A stretch of 42,289 bases of DNA, from the IMG/VR virus record IMGVR_UViG_3300032291_003009, positions 1 to 42,289 of that record, one strand, 5' to 3'. Below are positions 1 through 9,319 of this stretch, in pieces. Origin of the DNA: a virus. Under the pieces are notes generated by a model that was not told the origin of the DNA, made no database searches, and was given only the letters and a program-made list of their open reading frames with translations. The position numbers were made by a program, and so were the translations under genes. Position 1 is the stretch's first letter. Every line of letters begins with the position of its first letter.

Positions 1-123
1 GTTCGGTTTTTGTCTAGGTGCGTTTTTGGTCGGCACATTCAAATAGTATAGCTTCCTTGTGCCGTCTAATCTGAAGTCCATTCAGCGTGTGCCAATGGCT
101 CATGTTTCGGATTAATTTAGGAA
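1..123. repeat. Terminal direct repeat (left copy), circular-contig overlap
   Basis: These bases are identical to 42167-42289. A perfect repeat only at the two ends of a contig is the usual sign of a circular or circularly permuted molecule assembled with an overlap. It runs into the end of the endolysin gene (stop near 14), so the right-hand copy carries a duplicate fragment of that gene. A true short terminal repeat of the virion DNA is a less likely alternative. Confidence 0.9.
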
Positions 124-754
124 TCCCGCCAAGGCTTTTGTCTTTTAGTGCATCGACTATTTCCCTCATCTCCTCACGCCTAGTGCCAGTCAATGAGGTG
201 CCTCGGTTGTAAGCGATACTAAGCAATGCCGTTCTTTGCAGAGGGAGGAGGCCGTCCCAATTCGGCCACAGCTTCCTCGATCTCTCGATCCACTTAGGCA
301 ATGTGTACTTACTGAAGTGAGCCAAAGCGGTGGTGAATGGGATGTATACGGATGAAAGACCAGTTTGGCAGTCCTCAGCATTCCACCCCCTAAAGCCTAT
401 CACTTTCATCAGCTTGTTGAATGTCTCTGGGGCCAAGAACTCCTTCCACTCCCGCTCGAATTCTTCTTTAGATAAGTGGCCGAGGTCGCAACCTATGCCA
501 ATGGTGATTCCGCTATCGCCAGTATTCGGTCTGCACACTCCGCTCAAGTAGTCTTCGTAGTACCTCCCACCGCCCACCTCAAAATCAATGATGGCATCGA
601 TGCCCTCTTGGGTGAGTAGCTCCACTGCGTCAACCGCAACTGGGGCTAAAACTATTGGCGCAGGCTTGGGTTGTGGGGCTGAGGCAACTGGCTTTTTGGC
701 AGGCGATTTCCTCTTCGTGATGCCTCTGCCGATGGTATTGTCGAGCCATCCCAT
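14..754 (-). CDS. Endolysin, pesticin/T4-lysozyme-like peptidoglycan hydrolase
   Basis: This 246-residue protein should cleave host peptidoglycan at lysis or, given its place after the ejection-protein genes, during entry. Residues 1-45 are a basic, Pro/Ala-rich leader with no signal peptide. From about residue 50 a lysozyme-like domain begins. Glu59 in IIDFEVGGG, Asp80 in TGDSG and Thr84 in ITIGIG match the Glu-Asp-Thr order of the T4 lysozyme/pesticin fold, and the IGIGCDLGH stretch is typical of phage pesticin-like lysins. The C-terminal half is helical, with an SIAYNRG motif common in these enzymes. It is the last gene of the minus-strand late operon, 32 bp after the giant ejection protein. 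The catalytic residues are assigned from motif position only. Confidence 0.8.
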   Translation of the reverse strand: MGWLDNTIGRGITKRKSPAKKPVASAPQPKPAPIVLAPVAVDAVELLTQEGIDAIIDFEVGGGRYYEDYLSGVCRPNTGDSGITIGIGCDLGHLSKEEFEREWKEFLAPETFNKLMKVIGFRGWNAEDCQTGLSSVYIPFTTALAHFSKYTLPKWIERSRKLWPNWDGLLPLQRTALLSIAYNRGTSLTGTRREEMREIVDALKDKSLGGIPKLIRNMSHWHTLNGLQIRRHKEAILFECADQKRT

Positions 755-786
755 AAGTAACTAGGATGCGTTGTTACGCACAAAGG

Positions 787-3700
787 TCAATAGAAAAGGC
801 TCTTTACTTGGTCTGATGCTTTATCTCCAGCCTTAGAACCCATGCGATCAACGGCCTTCTTGTATTGGCCAAGCGCTTGCGTCTGTGTTTCTCGGATCAT
901 CTTCTGCACACGAAGCTCTCCCTCGGTGTCGCCCTTGCTCTTGTAGGACTTGGCTTGGGTGCGGAGGCTCTTGAGTTGGTAGTTGATTCGGCTGAACTGG
1001 TCGTAGGAGGCGAGCTCGGCAGGGTACTCAGCCCTAACTCGATCAGCATTCTTTCTATCTCCGTTCTTCATGTAGAGCTTGAGCTCATCTCTTGCGGTAG
1101 AGATGTTCTGCCAAGCTTCCTTAAACAAGACGCTGTCAGACCTATCACTGGGAGAGCCAATAAACCTACGAACAATGGGTAGGTTATTCGGGTCGATGCC
1201 TTGGCTGGTGGACAGGCCCGAGAATGTTTTAGACAAGTCGCTATAGATTGAATAAGGGCCACTGAATACGCTCTTGAACAAGTACTCAACCGACTCTGGG
1301 CTTGCGAATGAACCCATACCGAATGTGCTTAAGGCATCTTCGGCTAGGCTGGGGCGAATCTCGTTGCCACCGCTGAACCTTGCTATCGACTGTATCATAT
1401 CTGCGATTACTGGGTTTGGATTACTCCAAGTCCTAAACGCATAGGGATCGGGGGAAGCGTCAAAGGGATTGTCAGTTGGGTAGATTGGCTGGCCAGCAAA
1501 GTTCTTGTTGATCGAGATGTCAACGAAGGGCTGAGCAACCGCTGGGGTGAGTGAGTTAACTATCTCGGCTCCACCGCCGATGGGATTAAAGGCATTCATC
1601 GCAGCCTTTACGAACTCGCCAGTGGCCTTCAACGGACTCTTGCCCATGCCACCATATTCCTTCGGGAGCATGTCTGCCATCTGTGTTCCCAAGTACCAAA
1701 ACACATTTGCTCCGTAGGCGAGGGGCATCTTGATCCAAGTGGGCACGTTGGGCAGGGCTTGCACCATGTTTGTCGAGAGCTGATAGGCTGGCACCTTGTC
1801 CACTTCCTTGATCCCATTCTGATCCTCGTCCGATAGGTAGCGGGAGGCGAGTCTCTGGAGGAATCCACCAAGCACAATCGATCCTGCGAAAGCCCTTCCA
1901 CGAGGGCTTGTCGAAATGGTCTCAACCATACGAGCACTGCCAGCGAGAGACGCATTGAAGAACATGTAGATTTGGTTGAGGGCTGTGAGCTGACCCCTCT
2001 GAGTGAAGTTCACTGTGAGGTTACGAGAAAGGTTGGCTGCCTTCTGCGGGGATAGGCCACGCTCCCTAGCCGTGATGTATGCGCTTAAGCGGGTGGCGTT
2101 TTCGAGGCTTGAGTTTATGTGCTCTAGGAATTCTTTGTATGGGCCAAGAATAAACTTCTGTCCAACCTCGCCAGCCACTTCGATTGCATTCCTATTTCTC
2201 GGCATGAGTCTATCCATTTTCTTCTGGTAGTACTCCGCATCACGCAAGCCCATGAATATCATCTGGCCTCCGTTCTCTCTAAACTCCTTGTAGTACTTCA
2301 TGGATTCGGCCACTTGAGGGCTCACCCTCTCATTCCATTTACCGCTCCTAAAGGCTTGGCTTTCGGAGTGCCACACAGCCTTCATAGCAGAGGGCATCTT
2401 GAGAGCGAAGTCTCTCTCAAGCCCAGCGATCTCTGTGCTACTCATATTGAAAATGGCTGTCTGAAAATCACGAACAAGATTAGGCACTGAGAATGCGGGG
2501 TTATAAGTCGTGGCCATTGATGCCATCAGTCTCGTGCCCCTACCCATGAGGCTGAATATCTGATCCAGCTGACCCCTAGAGTCTTTGAATGACCTAACGA
2601 GGTCATCGTCCAGCAAGCGTAGATACTTGGTTTGGCCGTTCTCTTTGTAGACAATGATCTCTGGAGTGAGGGTGTTCTCGTTTGCCCTAAGCTCAAACAC
2701 ATTCTCAACAAGTCCGTTGTCTGGGAATTCTCCAGCAAGCTTAGCTAATGCCTTGAGCGTGATGTTGCGCTCGGAACGCACCACAGCCCTCTGCTGTAGG
2801 TGGAATGCGTTGGCCAATATATTATCTGACGCAGTGTATCGTCCTTTGGCTGGCTTGATGTCTCTTCCGATCATGGTCATGCCAGCCCCAATCCCAGTAT
2901 CCATAGAGAATTGCTCCTCCTCAGTGGCCCCAGCTTTGCCAATGAGAGGAGAGTAGTTGGGGTATCTTGTCTCAATGGCCTGCCGAGCTTCGGCAGAGAT
3001 AAGGCCAGCATTCTCCATCATTCGCAGCTTTGTCCTATTTAGGTCATATACCATTCTGGCCACTGTTGAGAGCTGGGCTTCGTATGGAGAAAGATTGGCT
3101 AGAATCGTGGAAGCCTCCGAGTCTGTCATTCCGCTGCCAGCCGTCTTCTCTCCTTCGCTCAATTTGAATATACGAGCGTTCCTCTCGGGCGCATGGCGAG
3201 CATACAAGTAAAGGTCAACCATCCCCATGTTTACTTTTTGTCCACCAACCACCGCATCCATGGTTTTGTTTAATCCTACTTCCTTGAGCGTCCCAATAAT
3301 CGCTTCGTGGGCATCATACAAACCCTCAAGCTTCGCACCGATAATCCCATGCATGTTCTGTTCCTGCGTGTGGAAGTCAGAGCTTTCGGGGAGCAGGGTG
3401 CCACGCTTCTCGAGAAGCTTCTTGAAATCCTTAAAGTCGGCAAACTTATCCACTAAAAGCCTGCGTAGCTTACCAGTGCTGACTCGTAGCGCAGTTGGGT
3501 CTACTTGCCCCTCATAAGCACTGTTCACTAGGTTGGCCACAGCTCCAGCCATCTCAGTGACTTCGGCGGTATGCATACCAAGGGTCTTGGTATAAGAGTC
3601 TTCATCGAAGTTATTGCGGAACTCTTGCTGGCCACGCTCTGACATCTGAGGCTTACCGCTGGCCATCTCGGATGCCTTATCATACGACTCCACATACGGA

Positions 3701-6700
3701 GCCTCCGCACGAGCCGTCTTATAGTTGCCAGTAAACTCACCAGTGTAGCGCATGAACATCACGTCTGGTCTGCCGTTATTGAATTTAGAGTAAGCCTTAT
3801 AGTCCCATCCCTCTGGCCTAAACTCATCGTTAAACTTCAGCTTGGCTACTGGCTCAAATCCGTAGTCCCAATAAAGCTTTGGAAGGATCGTATCAAACCC
3901 ATTCAACCAGAGAGACCTTCCTCCACGCATATGGAGAGCTGCGTCCATTGCCACACGCACAAGAGTTGGAGTTGCATTCTGCGACCTAGTAACAGCCCCA
4001 ACCTCTCCATTCTTCGCAACTGAAACTGTGGCAGTTTCGCCACCCCATGAGGCTTGGATTAGATCGTAGTCTTTATATTGATCTGGACTGAGTACATCTA
4101 CCGATGTGCCGAATTTGGCTTCGGACTTATTCTTGCTGGCGTTCTGAACAAACTCCTCTGGAGTAAGTTCTCTTACATCATAAAGTCGTTGAGCATCTGA
4201 GAGGCTTCCTTCTCGTCCTTCGCCAGACCCTCCTCGATAAGCGACCTCACCCTTGAATCCTGCGAGTAGGATGGGCTTGACACTTCCGTCAGCGCCTTGT
4301 CTCCAGCTTTCTTTATCAGACTCATTAAGTCTTCCTGCTTCAACGAGCGCTTGCCTTGTGTATTCTGAGGAAGGTTCATTTGATACAGCTCCTTTGTAAC
4401 CCGATTTGCCAGTTGCGTCAATTATATAAAACCACCTAAGAGCTTGGAGGGCAGACTCATCTAGCTTTATGCCAGTGCTTTCCTCGAAGTTCCTATTGAA
4501 TGCGGTAGCCCACTTCTGATACATCGCCCTTTCACTCCCAGTGGCAATTCCAGTGTTAAAATTGCCTTCTTCATCAATGGCTTTTCTAAAGAGATTAGGC
4601 CAGTAAGACCTTCCGATCCTAGACTCCCATACGTCTGTGACTGTGAATCGGCTATCACCAAGCCAATTCATCATGTATGCACCAACCTTCGGCCCGAAGG
4701 TGAAGGCTCTGGGAATGTTGATGTCTTGGCCAGTGGCCTCCATTACAACTTGCTTGATCGCTGGGCCATCCACTCCCCCCGAGTAACCCAGCCCACGCTT
4801 CCACTTGTTAAGCTCTGTCAGAGTTAGGGTGGATTGCATGAGTTTGGCGGTGCCAGCATATCCATTTTCTTTAGTGAGACTCTCAAGCACCTTCAGTGAG
4901 GTTGCTTTCGTTCCACCAGTCTTACCTATGAACGTGAACGGAGACTCGAGAACAACTGGGCCTCCGCTCTTCGGAGACTTACCGAGCTTAATTGCGTCAA
5001 AGTTGCCATCCTTAATGAACAATGAGAATGCGGTCACTGTCTCATGCATGTTGTCGCCGAGGGATGTGTCTGGGGATAGAACCGATGCCATCATTTTGAA
5101 CATGGTGGTCAGCTCTGGGTTCTCCCTCACTTCTGGGAAAGCTTTCGTTAGGAGATTCTCGTTAACCTTAATATCCGCAGAGTAGTACCTTGCAAAATCT
5201 GGGTTGCTCGCAACGAATGAGCCCAAGTCAGCCACCGCTTGTTTGGCTGCCGTCTCGATCCCAGCCTTATCCATCTTTAGTCCCTTTTGCCCAAGGCTGA
5301 TTAACAGCTTTGGCCAAAACTCTTCAAAGAATGCGTCTTGGAACTTACCGCCGTTCTCATTTCTCATTGCCACAGCTATCTTAACCGCTTCATTGATTGG
5401 ACTTTTAGGAAGCTCGGCCTTCACCTCTTCTCTTCCACGAGTGGCCTCTTGCTGAGTCTGTGCTGACCCACGAGGAACTAGGCGTGTGGCCACATTCGGG
5501 CTCGCTGGCTCGCCAAACTCTGGCTTGATTCCGTATCTCGGGCCAAGCTCAGCCCAGCTCTTAAACGCATTGTTCATTGCATCGCCTTGGCCAAGTGCTC
5601 CGCTGATCCTCTGCAACACAGACCTAAACACCCCAGCAGTCCGTCCGATAATTCCATCAGTCGTGGCTTTACCCATGGCCCAATCCGCATTCTCAACCAT
5701 GATGCGCTCCGCAAACCATTCCCTTAAGCCCACTGTGTCCCAAGGAGCCACCGATGTTTCTAGCTGTTGGCCAGAGGCAATGCGTGGGGAAATTCCGTCT
5801 TTTATGTTGCCATTAGAATTGAATAGAGGGCCAGTCTTAGTACGCATCTCAGCTGCGTATAGCTCGGCAAAAGACCTCTTTACGTTGTCGGGGAGGGTGT
5901 CCCAGAAAACGTGTCCAGCTTCGTGGGTGAACTCACCAACTTGCTGTCTGAATGTGGCGATGCGATCCGATAGCCAAATCAAAGCTCTGCGAGGATCGTA
6001 AGCTGCTACAGCTCTGTCTGAGTATCCTTCTGGCTTGGGGCCGAGGAAGATTTCCAGCTCGGCTGCGCCTTTTGGTGCGATCCTGCGAAGAGCATTGAGC
6101 AGTGCTTGCCCCATCTTGGAGGCAAGAGACTTCTGCTCTTGCGTGGGTACGCCACGCTCGGAGTATTGCATGCGATCTGGGGCAGAAGGGAAGTAAGGCT
6201 TGCCACTCTTCTCAGCTTTCTTCCTGCCAATCTCTGGCTTCCTGCGTGGGAAAGCTGGTTCCTTCTTTTTTTCTACTGGAGGAGCGCCAGCCTGCGATCT
6301 GTCTGGAGCCGTTGGGAAATAAGGAGTCTTCGGTTGTTCCCTTGGAGCTTCCTGCGGAAGCCGACTCTGCTTGGCAGCCTCAAGAGTTATAGCGTTAGAC
6401 TGAGCTTGAGTAACTGGACGTTCTGCTGGTTGATCTGTCTGAGTGGGCTGCGTTTGGGGAAAGTTTTTGCGGGGCTCAGCCATGTTACTGTACCAAGCTG
6501 AATCGGCCCTATACCCAGCGAGCCTAAAGTTCCTTTCGGCCACGCTCATGGGCACCACGTCACCAATCTTGGGCATCTTAGACGGCTGGCCAGTGGCTGT
6601 GGTGGTGCCTTCAAGCTGTGCAATATCTCCAGCAAGCTCGTCTGGAATATAGGTGATCCTCACTCCCGACTTGTCTGGCAGCACCTCTCCCTCAATAAAC

Positions 6701-8244
6701 GTGGTCTTGCCACCGACTGGGCTCTTTAGATCAAGACGCACATTATCCCCAGCGTTTAGGGGAGGGGGCGTAAAGATAACTCGGCCAGTTACTGGTTCTT
6801 CAACTGTTTCAATCTGACGTGTCTCACGATTGATTCTTTGAGTTGTCTGAGTGCCCACTGGCACTGGCTCACCCTGCCCAGTGTTGGTCTGTGGCTTCGG
6901 AGCTTCAAGAAGAAGGGGATTGGCGGTGACTGTAGGGGCGTTATCTCCAGTAACTTTCAGCGTGATGCGCCGTCCCTCTGGCGTGATGTAGGTGATTTCA
7001 GTGGAGTTTTGGCCAGCTTCGTTCTGAGCATACTTCGTGCTCATCTTTTCCACAGTCGATCCATCTGGGATGCCAGCTGCCCTACGCAAAGCATCTGTAT
7101 TAAGGTTAGCCTGCTTGGCTTGCTCAGTGACTCGGTTGGCTAGGTTGTAAGCTCTGTTTTCTGGGCTGGCCAGAGTTGCTCCAGTATTAAATGCTGTGCC
7201 AGCTCCAGAGATAGTACCGCCCATCACAGCTCCCATCGCCATTGTATGCAGAACGTCCTGCGTTAAAGGTCTGTCTGGAGCTATCTCCATCAGCTTCATA
7301 AGAGTGTTGAGCTCTGTCTGCTGTAGTCCCATCACAACCGATCCTTGGACTGCCCCTCTGCCCATGGACTTCAAGATTTCATTCTTAGCCTGCCCAAGCG
7401 TGAGCCCCTTACCAACGTAAGGAGCTAAGGGCTTGATAAACTTGGCTGCCAGCGACTCGGTAAGAGCCATCTGGGGAGCTAGCGCAAGGGGAGTGTATGC
7501 GTAGGCAGCTTGTCTGGCAGCTTGCTCCGTTGCTCCGTTGTTCTTTGCGTCATCGTATCCCCATTTGGCCAAGAATCCCGCATTCGTTGGGATCGATGCA
7601 GCGCCACGAGTGGCAATGTTGGCACCAACAATCGCAGTTGTGTCGGCAACAAGCTTTGTTGCTTGGCCAGCGAAAGACTGCTTTACAGATTCATCGACTG
7701 GGAGGGCACGCCTAATGTCTTCGGCTGCCTGCTGCTGTGTATTTTTGTAATTGGCGTAGAAAGCATCTAGGTCTTCGTAGCTTGTTTTAAGTCCTTGCTT
7801 CTTTCGGTTCTGAATAAACTCATCGGCTTGCTGCTGAACCCTTAAATTGTCTAGGTCGTTATACCCAAAAGCTTTTTGTACCGCCGACCCCATATCCATG
7901 AGGCTGGCTGGAATTTCTCGTGTGAAGTACTTGCCAAGACCGAACAATCCAGTGGAGCCCTTCTCGGCTTCCAGCATCGGAACCTCTTGCCCAGCGCTTG
8001 TTATGGCATTTCTCTCTTCCTCGCTAAGCAAACTCGTTGGGGCTTGAGGAGGGAGCTCTTGATCTAGTAGCTGTTGGGTAGCTTGATCCTCTTGAATCGG
8101 CTGAGGCGCTGGCAGTGCAGCTTCTGCTTGAGGCGACTTGGCTTGGAATTCCTTTGTGTTCTTAATAGCAGATTCCATCTGCTCTTGAGACATATCATCG
8201 GGGAATTCCAGCTCCCCCCAAGGAGTATTGACTAACTGAGCCAC
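787..8244 (-). CDS. Giant internal virion/ejection protein with HExxH metallopeptidase-like and polyvalent-protein domains
   Basis: At 2485 residues this gene fills 18% of the genome. The N-terminus (GELEFPDDMSQEQM, residues about 10-24) is the short domain that opens many phage ejection proteins. Residues about 560-740 form a Pro/Gln-rich linker. HEAGH at 774-778 is an HExxH zinc-binding signature following a helical segment. Residues about 1150-1700 include a region resembling domains of large polyvalent proteins. The last 600 residues, including VNFTQRGQ near 2078, resemble the C-terminal domains of such proteins that travel with DNA into the cell. It lies last in a gp13-gp16-like series, the position of the T7 gp16 ejection protein. 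I see no N4-type virion RNA polymerase motifs. The function in the host cell is inferred: ejected with the DNA, possibly a protease or host-modifying enzyme. Confidence 0.72.
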   Translation of the reverse strand: MAQLVNTPWGELEFPDDMSQEQMESAIKNTKEFQAKSPQAEAALPAPQPIQEDQATQQLLDQELPPQAPTSLLSEEERNAITSAGQEVPMLEAEKGSTGLFGLGKYFTREIPASLMDMGSAVQKAFGYNDLDNLRVQQQADEFIQNRKKQGLKTSYEDLDAFYANYKNTQQQAAEDIRRALPVDESVKQSFAGQATKLVADTTAIVGANIATRGAASIPTNAGFLAKWGYDDAKNNGATEQAARQAAYAYTPLALAPQMALTESLAAKFIKPLAPYVGKGLTLGQAKNEILKSMGRGAVQGSVVMGLQQTELNTLMKLMEIAPDRPLTQDVLHTMAMGAVMGGTISGAGTAFNTGATLASPENRAYNLANRVTEQAKQANLNTDALRRAAGIPDGSTVEKMSTKYAQNEAGQNSTEITYITPEGRRITLKVTGDNAPTVTANPLLLEAPKPQTNTGQGEPVPVGTQTTQRINRETRQIETVEEPVTGRVIFTPPPLNAGDNVRLDLKSPVGGKTTFIEGEVLPDKSGVRITYIPDELAGDIAQLEGTTTATGQPSKMPKIGDVVPMSVAERNFRLAGYRADSAWYSNMAEPRKNFPQTQPTQTDQPAERPVTQAQSNAITLEAAKQSRLPQEAPREQPKTPYFPTAPDRSQAGAPPVEKKKEPAFPRRKPEIGRKKAEKSGKPYFPSAPDRMQYSERGVPTQEQKSLASKMGQALLNALRRIAPKGAAELEIFLGPKPEGYSDRAVAAYDPRRALIWLSDRIATFRQQVGEFTHEAGHVFWDTLPDNVKRSFAELYAAEMRTKTGPLFNSNGNIKDGISPRIASGQQLETSVAPWDTVGLREWFAERIMVENADWAMGKATTDGIIGRTAGVFRSVLQRISGALGQGDAMNNAFKSWAELGPRYGIKPEFGEPASPNVATRLVPRGSAQTQQEATRGREEVKAELPKSPINEAVKIAVAMRNENGGKFQDAFFEEFWPKLLISLGQKGLKMDKAGIETAAKQAVADLGSFVASNPDFARYYSADIKVNENLLTKAFPEVRENPELTTMFKMMASVLSPDTSLGDNMHETVTAFSLFIKDGNFDAIKLGKSPKSGGPVVLESPFTFIGKTGGTKATSLKVLESLTKENGYAGTAKLMQSTLTLTELNKWKRGLGYSGGVDGPAIKQVVMEATGQDINIPRAFTFGPKVGAYMMNWLGDSRFTVTDVWESRIGRSYWPNLFRKAIDEEGNFNTGIATGSERAMYQKWATAFNRNFEESTGIKLDESALQALRWFYIIDATGKSGYKGAVSNEPSSEYTRQALVEAGRLNESDKESWRQGADGSVKPILLAGFKGEVAYRGGSGEGREGSLSDAQRLYDVRELTPEEFVQNASKNKSEAKFGTSVDVLSPDQYKDYDLIQASWGGETATVSVAKNGEVGAVTRSQNATPTLVRVAMDAALHMRGGRSLWLNGFDTILPKLYWDYGFEPVAKLKFNDEFRPEGWDYKAYSKFNNGRPDVMFMRYTGEFTGNYKTARAEAPYVESYDKASEMASGKPQMSERGQQEFRNNFDEDSYTKTLGMHTAEVTEMAGAVANLVNSAYEGQVDPTALRVSTGKLRRLLVDKFADFKDFKKLLEKRGTLLPESSDFHTQEQNMHGIIGAKLEGLYDAHEAIIGTLKEVGLNKTMDAVVGGQKVNMGMVDLYLYARHAPERNARIFKLSEGEKTAGSGMTDSEASTILANLSPYEAQLSTVARMVYDLNRTKLRMMENAGLISAEARQAIETRYPNYSPLIGKAGATEEEQFSMDTGIGAGMTMIGRDIKPAKGRYTASDNILANAFHLQQRAVVRSERNITLKALAKLAGEFPDNGLVENVFELRANENTLTPEIIVYKENGQTKYLRLLDDDLVRSFKDSRGQLDQIFSLMGRGTRLMASMATTYNPAFSVPNLVRDFQTAIFNMSSTEIAGLERDFALKMPSAMKAVWHSESQAFRSGKWNERVSPQVAESMKYYKEFRENGGQMIFMGLRDAEYYQKKMDRLMPRNRNAIEVAGEVGQKFILGPYKEFLEHINSSLENATRLSAYITARERGLSPQKAANLSRNLTVNFTQRGQLTALNQIYMFFNASLAGSARMVETISTSPRGRAFAGSIVLGGFLQRLASRYLSDEDQNGIKEVDKVPAYQLSTNMVQALPNVPTWIKMPLAYGANVFWYLGTQMADMLPKEYGGMGKSPLKATGEFVKAAMNAFNPIGGGAEIVNSLTPAVAQPFVDISINKNFAGQPIYPTDNPFDASPDPYAFRTWSNPNPVIADMIQSIARFSGGNEIRPSLAEDALSTFGMGSFASPESVEYLFKSVFSGPYSIYSDLSKTFSGLSTSQGIDPNNLPIVRRFIGSPSDRSDSVLFKEAWQNISTARDELKLYMKNGDRKNADRVRAEYPAELASYDQFSRINYQLKSLRTQAKSYKSKGDTEGELRVQKMIRETQTQALGQYKKAVDRMGSKAGDKASDQVKSLFY

Positions 8245-8250
8245 GGCTCG

Positions 8251-9309
8251 TTAGGGGTTCTGCAATTTCATACCACCAGTTGTCGGATCGAATACCCATC
8301 TTTTTTGGGCGGGAGCTTGCGCTGGCTCTGGGGTGAACATCGTGCTTCCACCAGAGGCAATATAGTTAGCGTCTTGAATTGGGTTAGATGCTGGCCGTCC
8401 AAATGAGTACTGAGCGTTTCCGCTTGGGAATGCGTTCTTCATATAGTCCACTGAGTCGGCTTGAGCTTGGGCACCCATTGCGCCATTCGGCATACCGCCA
8501 GCAAAATTCTGTAGGCGATCAATAGGCAGGAATGCCTTAATTTTATTCTGTGGCTCGCCAGTCGTGCCACCTCCAGTGGTTGTCTCCACCTCAAAGTAGT
8601 TCTGCTTAAACTGCTGATCGTTGGCCTGCTTAGAGCCCTCGTTGTCTTTGTATCCAAACTGGGCTGCAAAGTACTGGGGAATGGCAGACTGATATTGCTG
8701 CTGATTCCCCATTGAAATCATCGCAATGTTTTGATGGTGACGCATTGTCTCCCCAATAGTATTTAGCCGAGCATCGGACGCAGCAGCCTCAATAAACAAC
8801 TGCTGATTCTGCGGGTCTTTCTGGAGCGCAGCTTTTAGTGCAGCATTTCTTCCAGCTTCCTCGGCCTTACCCTTACCAAGCTCGCTTTGCATGTAGATAG
8901 CGTCTTCAACCTTCTGCCTATCTTTTCTAATGTAATCTAAACGCTGGGTTTGCTCGTCTGTTTCTGCCTTAACCTTGGCTGCATCAGCTTCGACCTTCAT
9001 CTTTTCTGCCATCTGCTTTTCGGCAATGGCCTTCCTGTAATCATCGCTGTTTTCATAGCTAAGCTTACTTGCCTCAAGCTCATTCTTCTTGATGGTCGAT
9101 TGCTTAACATCAGTTTCGGCGTTCTTGGCACGAATTTCAGCCAGCTCTTCAGCAGTGTATTCACCACGACCCTTGCGGATCACATCATTCATTTTAGCCT
9201 CAGCAAATGCTGCCTGCGCCCTCTCGGATAATCCTCTATCCTTATAGTAGTCGGAGCGTGCTTGCTCGTCAGCGGTTTGAATCCCAAGTAAATCTCTAAT
9301 CATTCCCAT
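8251..9309 (-). CDS. Putative internal virion protein, coiled-coil rich
   Basis: The protein has 352 residues with a start at 9309, chosen because AAGGAG lies five bases upstream and overlaps the stop of the preceding gene. A longer form to 9363 would overlap that gene by 44 bp. Residues about 20-190 are rich in Ala, Lys and Glu, with helical heptad-like stretches typical of virion assembly or ejection proteins; the C-terminal third is Gly/Pro/Gln-rich. No enzymatic motif is visible. By gene order it corresponds to T7 gp15, between the gp14-like and gp16-like genes, so a place in the ejection apparatus is inferred, not shown by similarity. Confidence 0.6.
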   Translation of the reverse strand: MGMIRDLLGIQTADEQARSDYYKDRGLSERAQAAFAEAKMNDVIRKGRGEYTAEELAEIRAKNAETDVKQSTIKKNELEASKLSYENSDDYRKAIAEKQMAEKMKVEADAAKVKAETDEQTQRLDYIRKDRQKVEDAIYMQSELGKGKAEEAGRNAALKAALQKDPQNQQLFIEAAASDARLNTIGETMRHHQNIAMISMGNQQQYQSAIPQYFAAQFGYKDNEGSKQANDQQFKQNYFEVETTTGGGTTGEPQNKIKAFLPIDRLQNFAGGMPNGAMGAQAQADSVDYMKNAFPSGNAQYSFGRPASNPIQDANYIASGGSTMFTPEPAQAPAQKRWVFDPTTGGMKLQNP

Positions 9310-9319
9310 AAAAACTCCT

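Noticed and set aside
4173-4421. An 82-codon minus-strand frame inside the giant ejection gene that reads like a protein
   Set aside because: It is wholly inside the long frame with no coupling or ribosome site. Lys/Glu-rich chance frames are common opposite such sequence, so I leave it as a curiosity.
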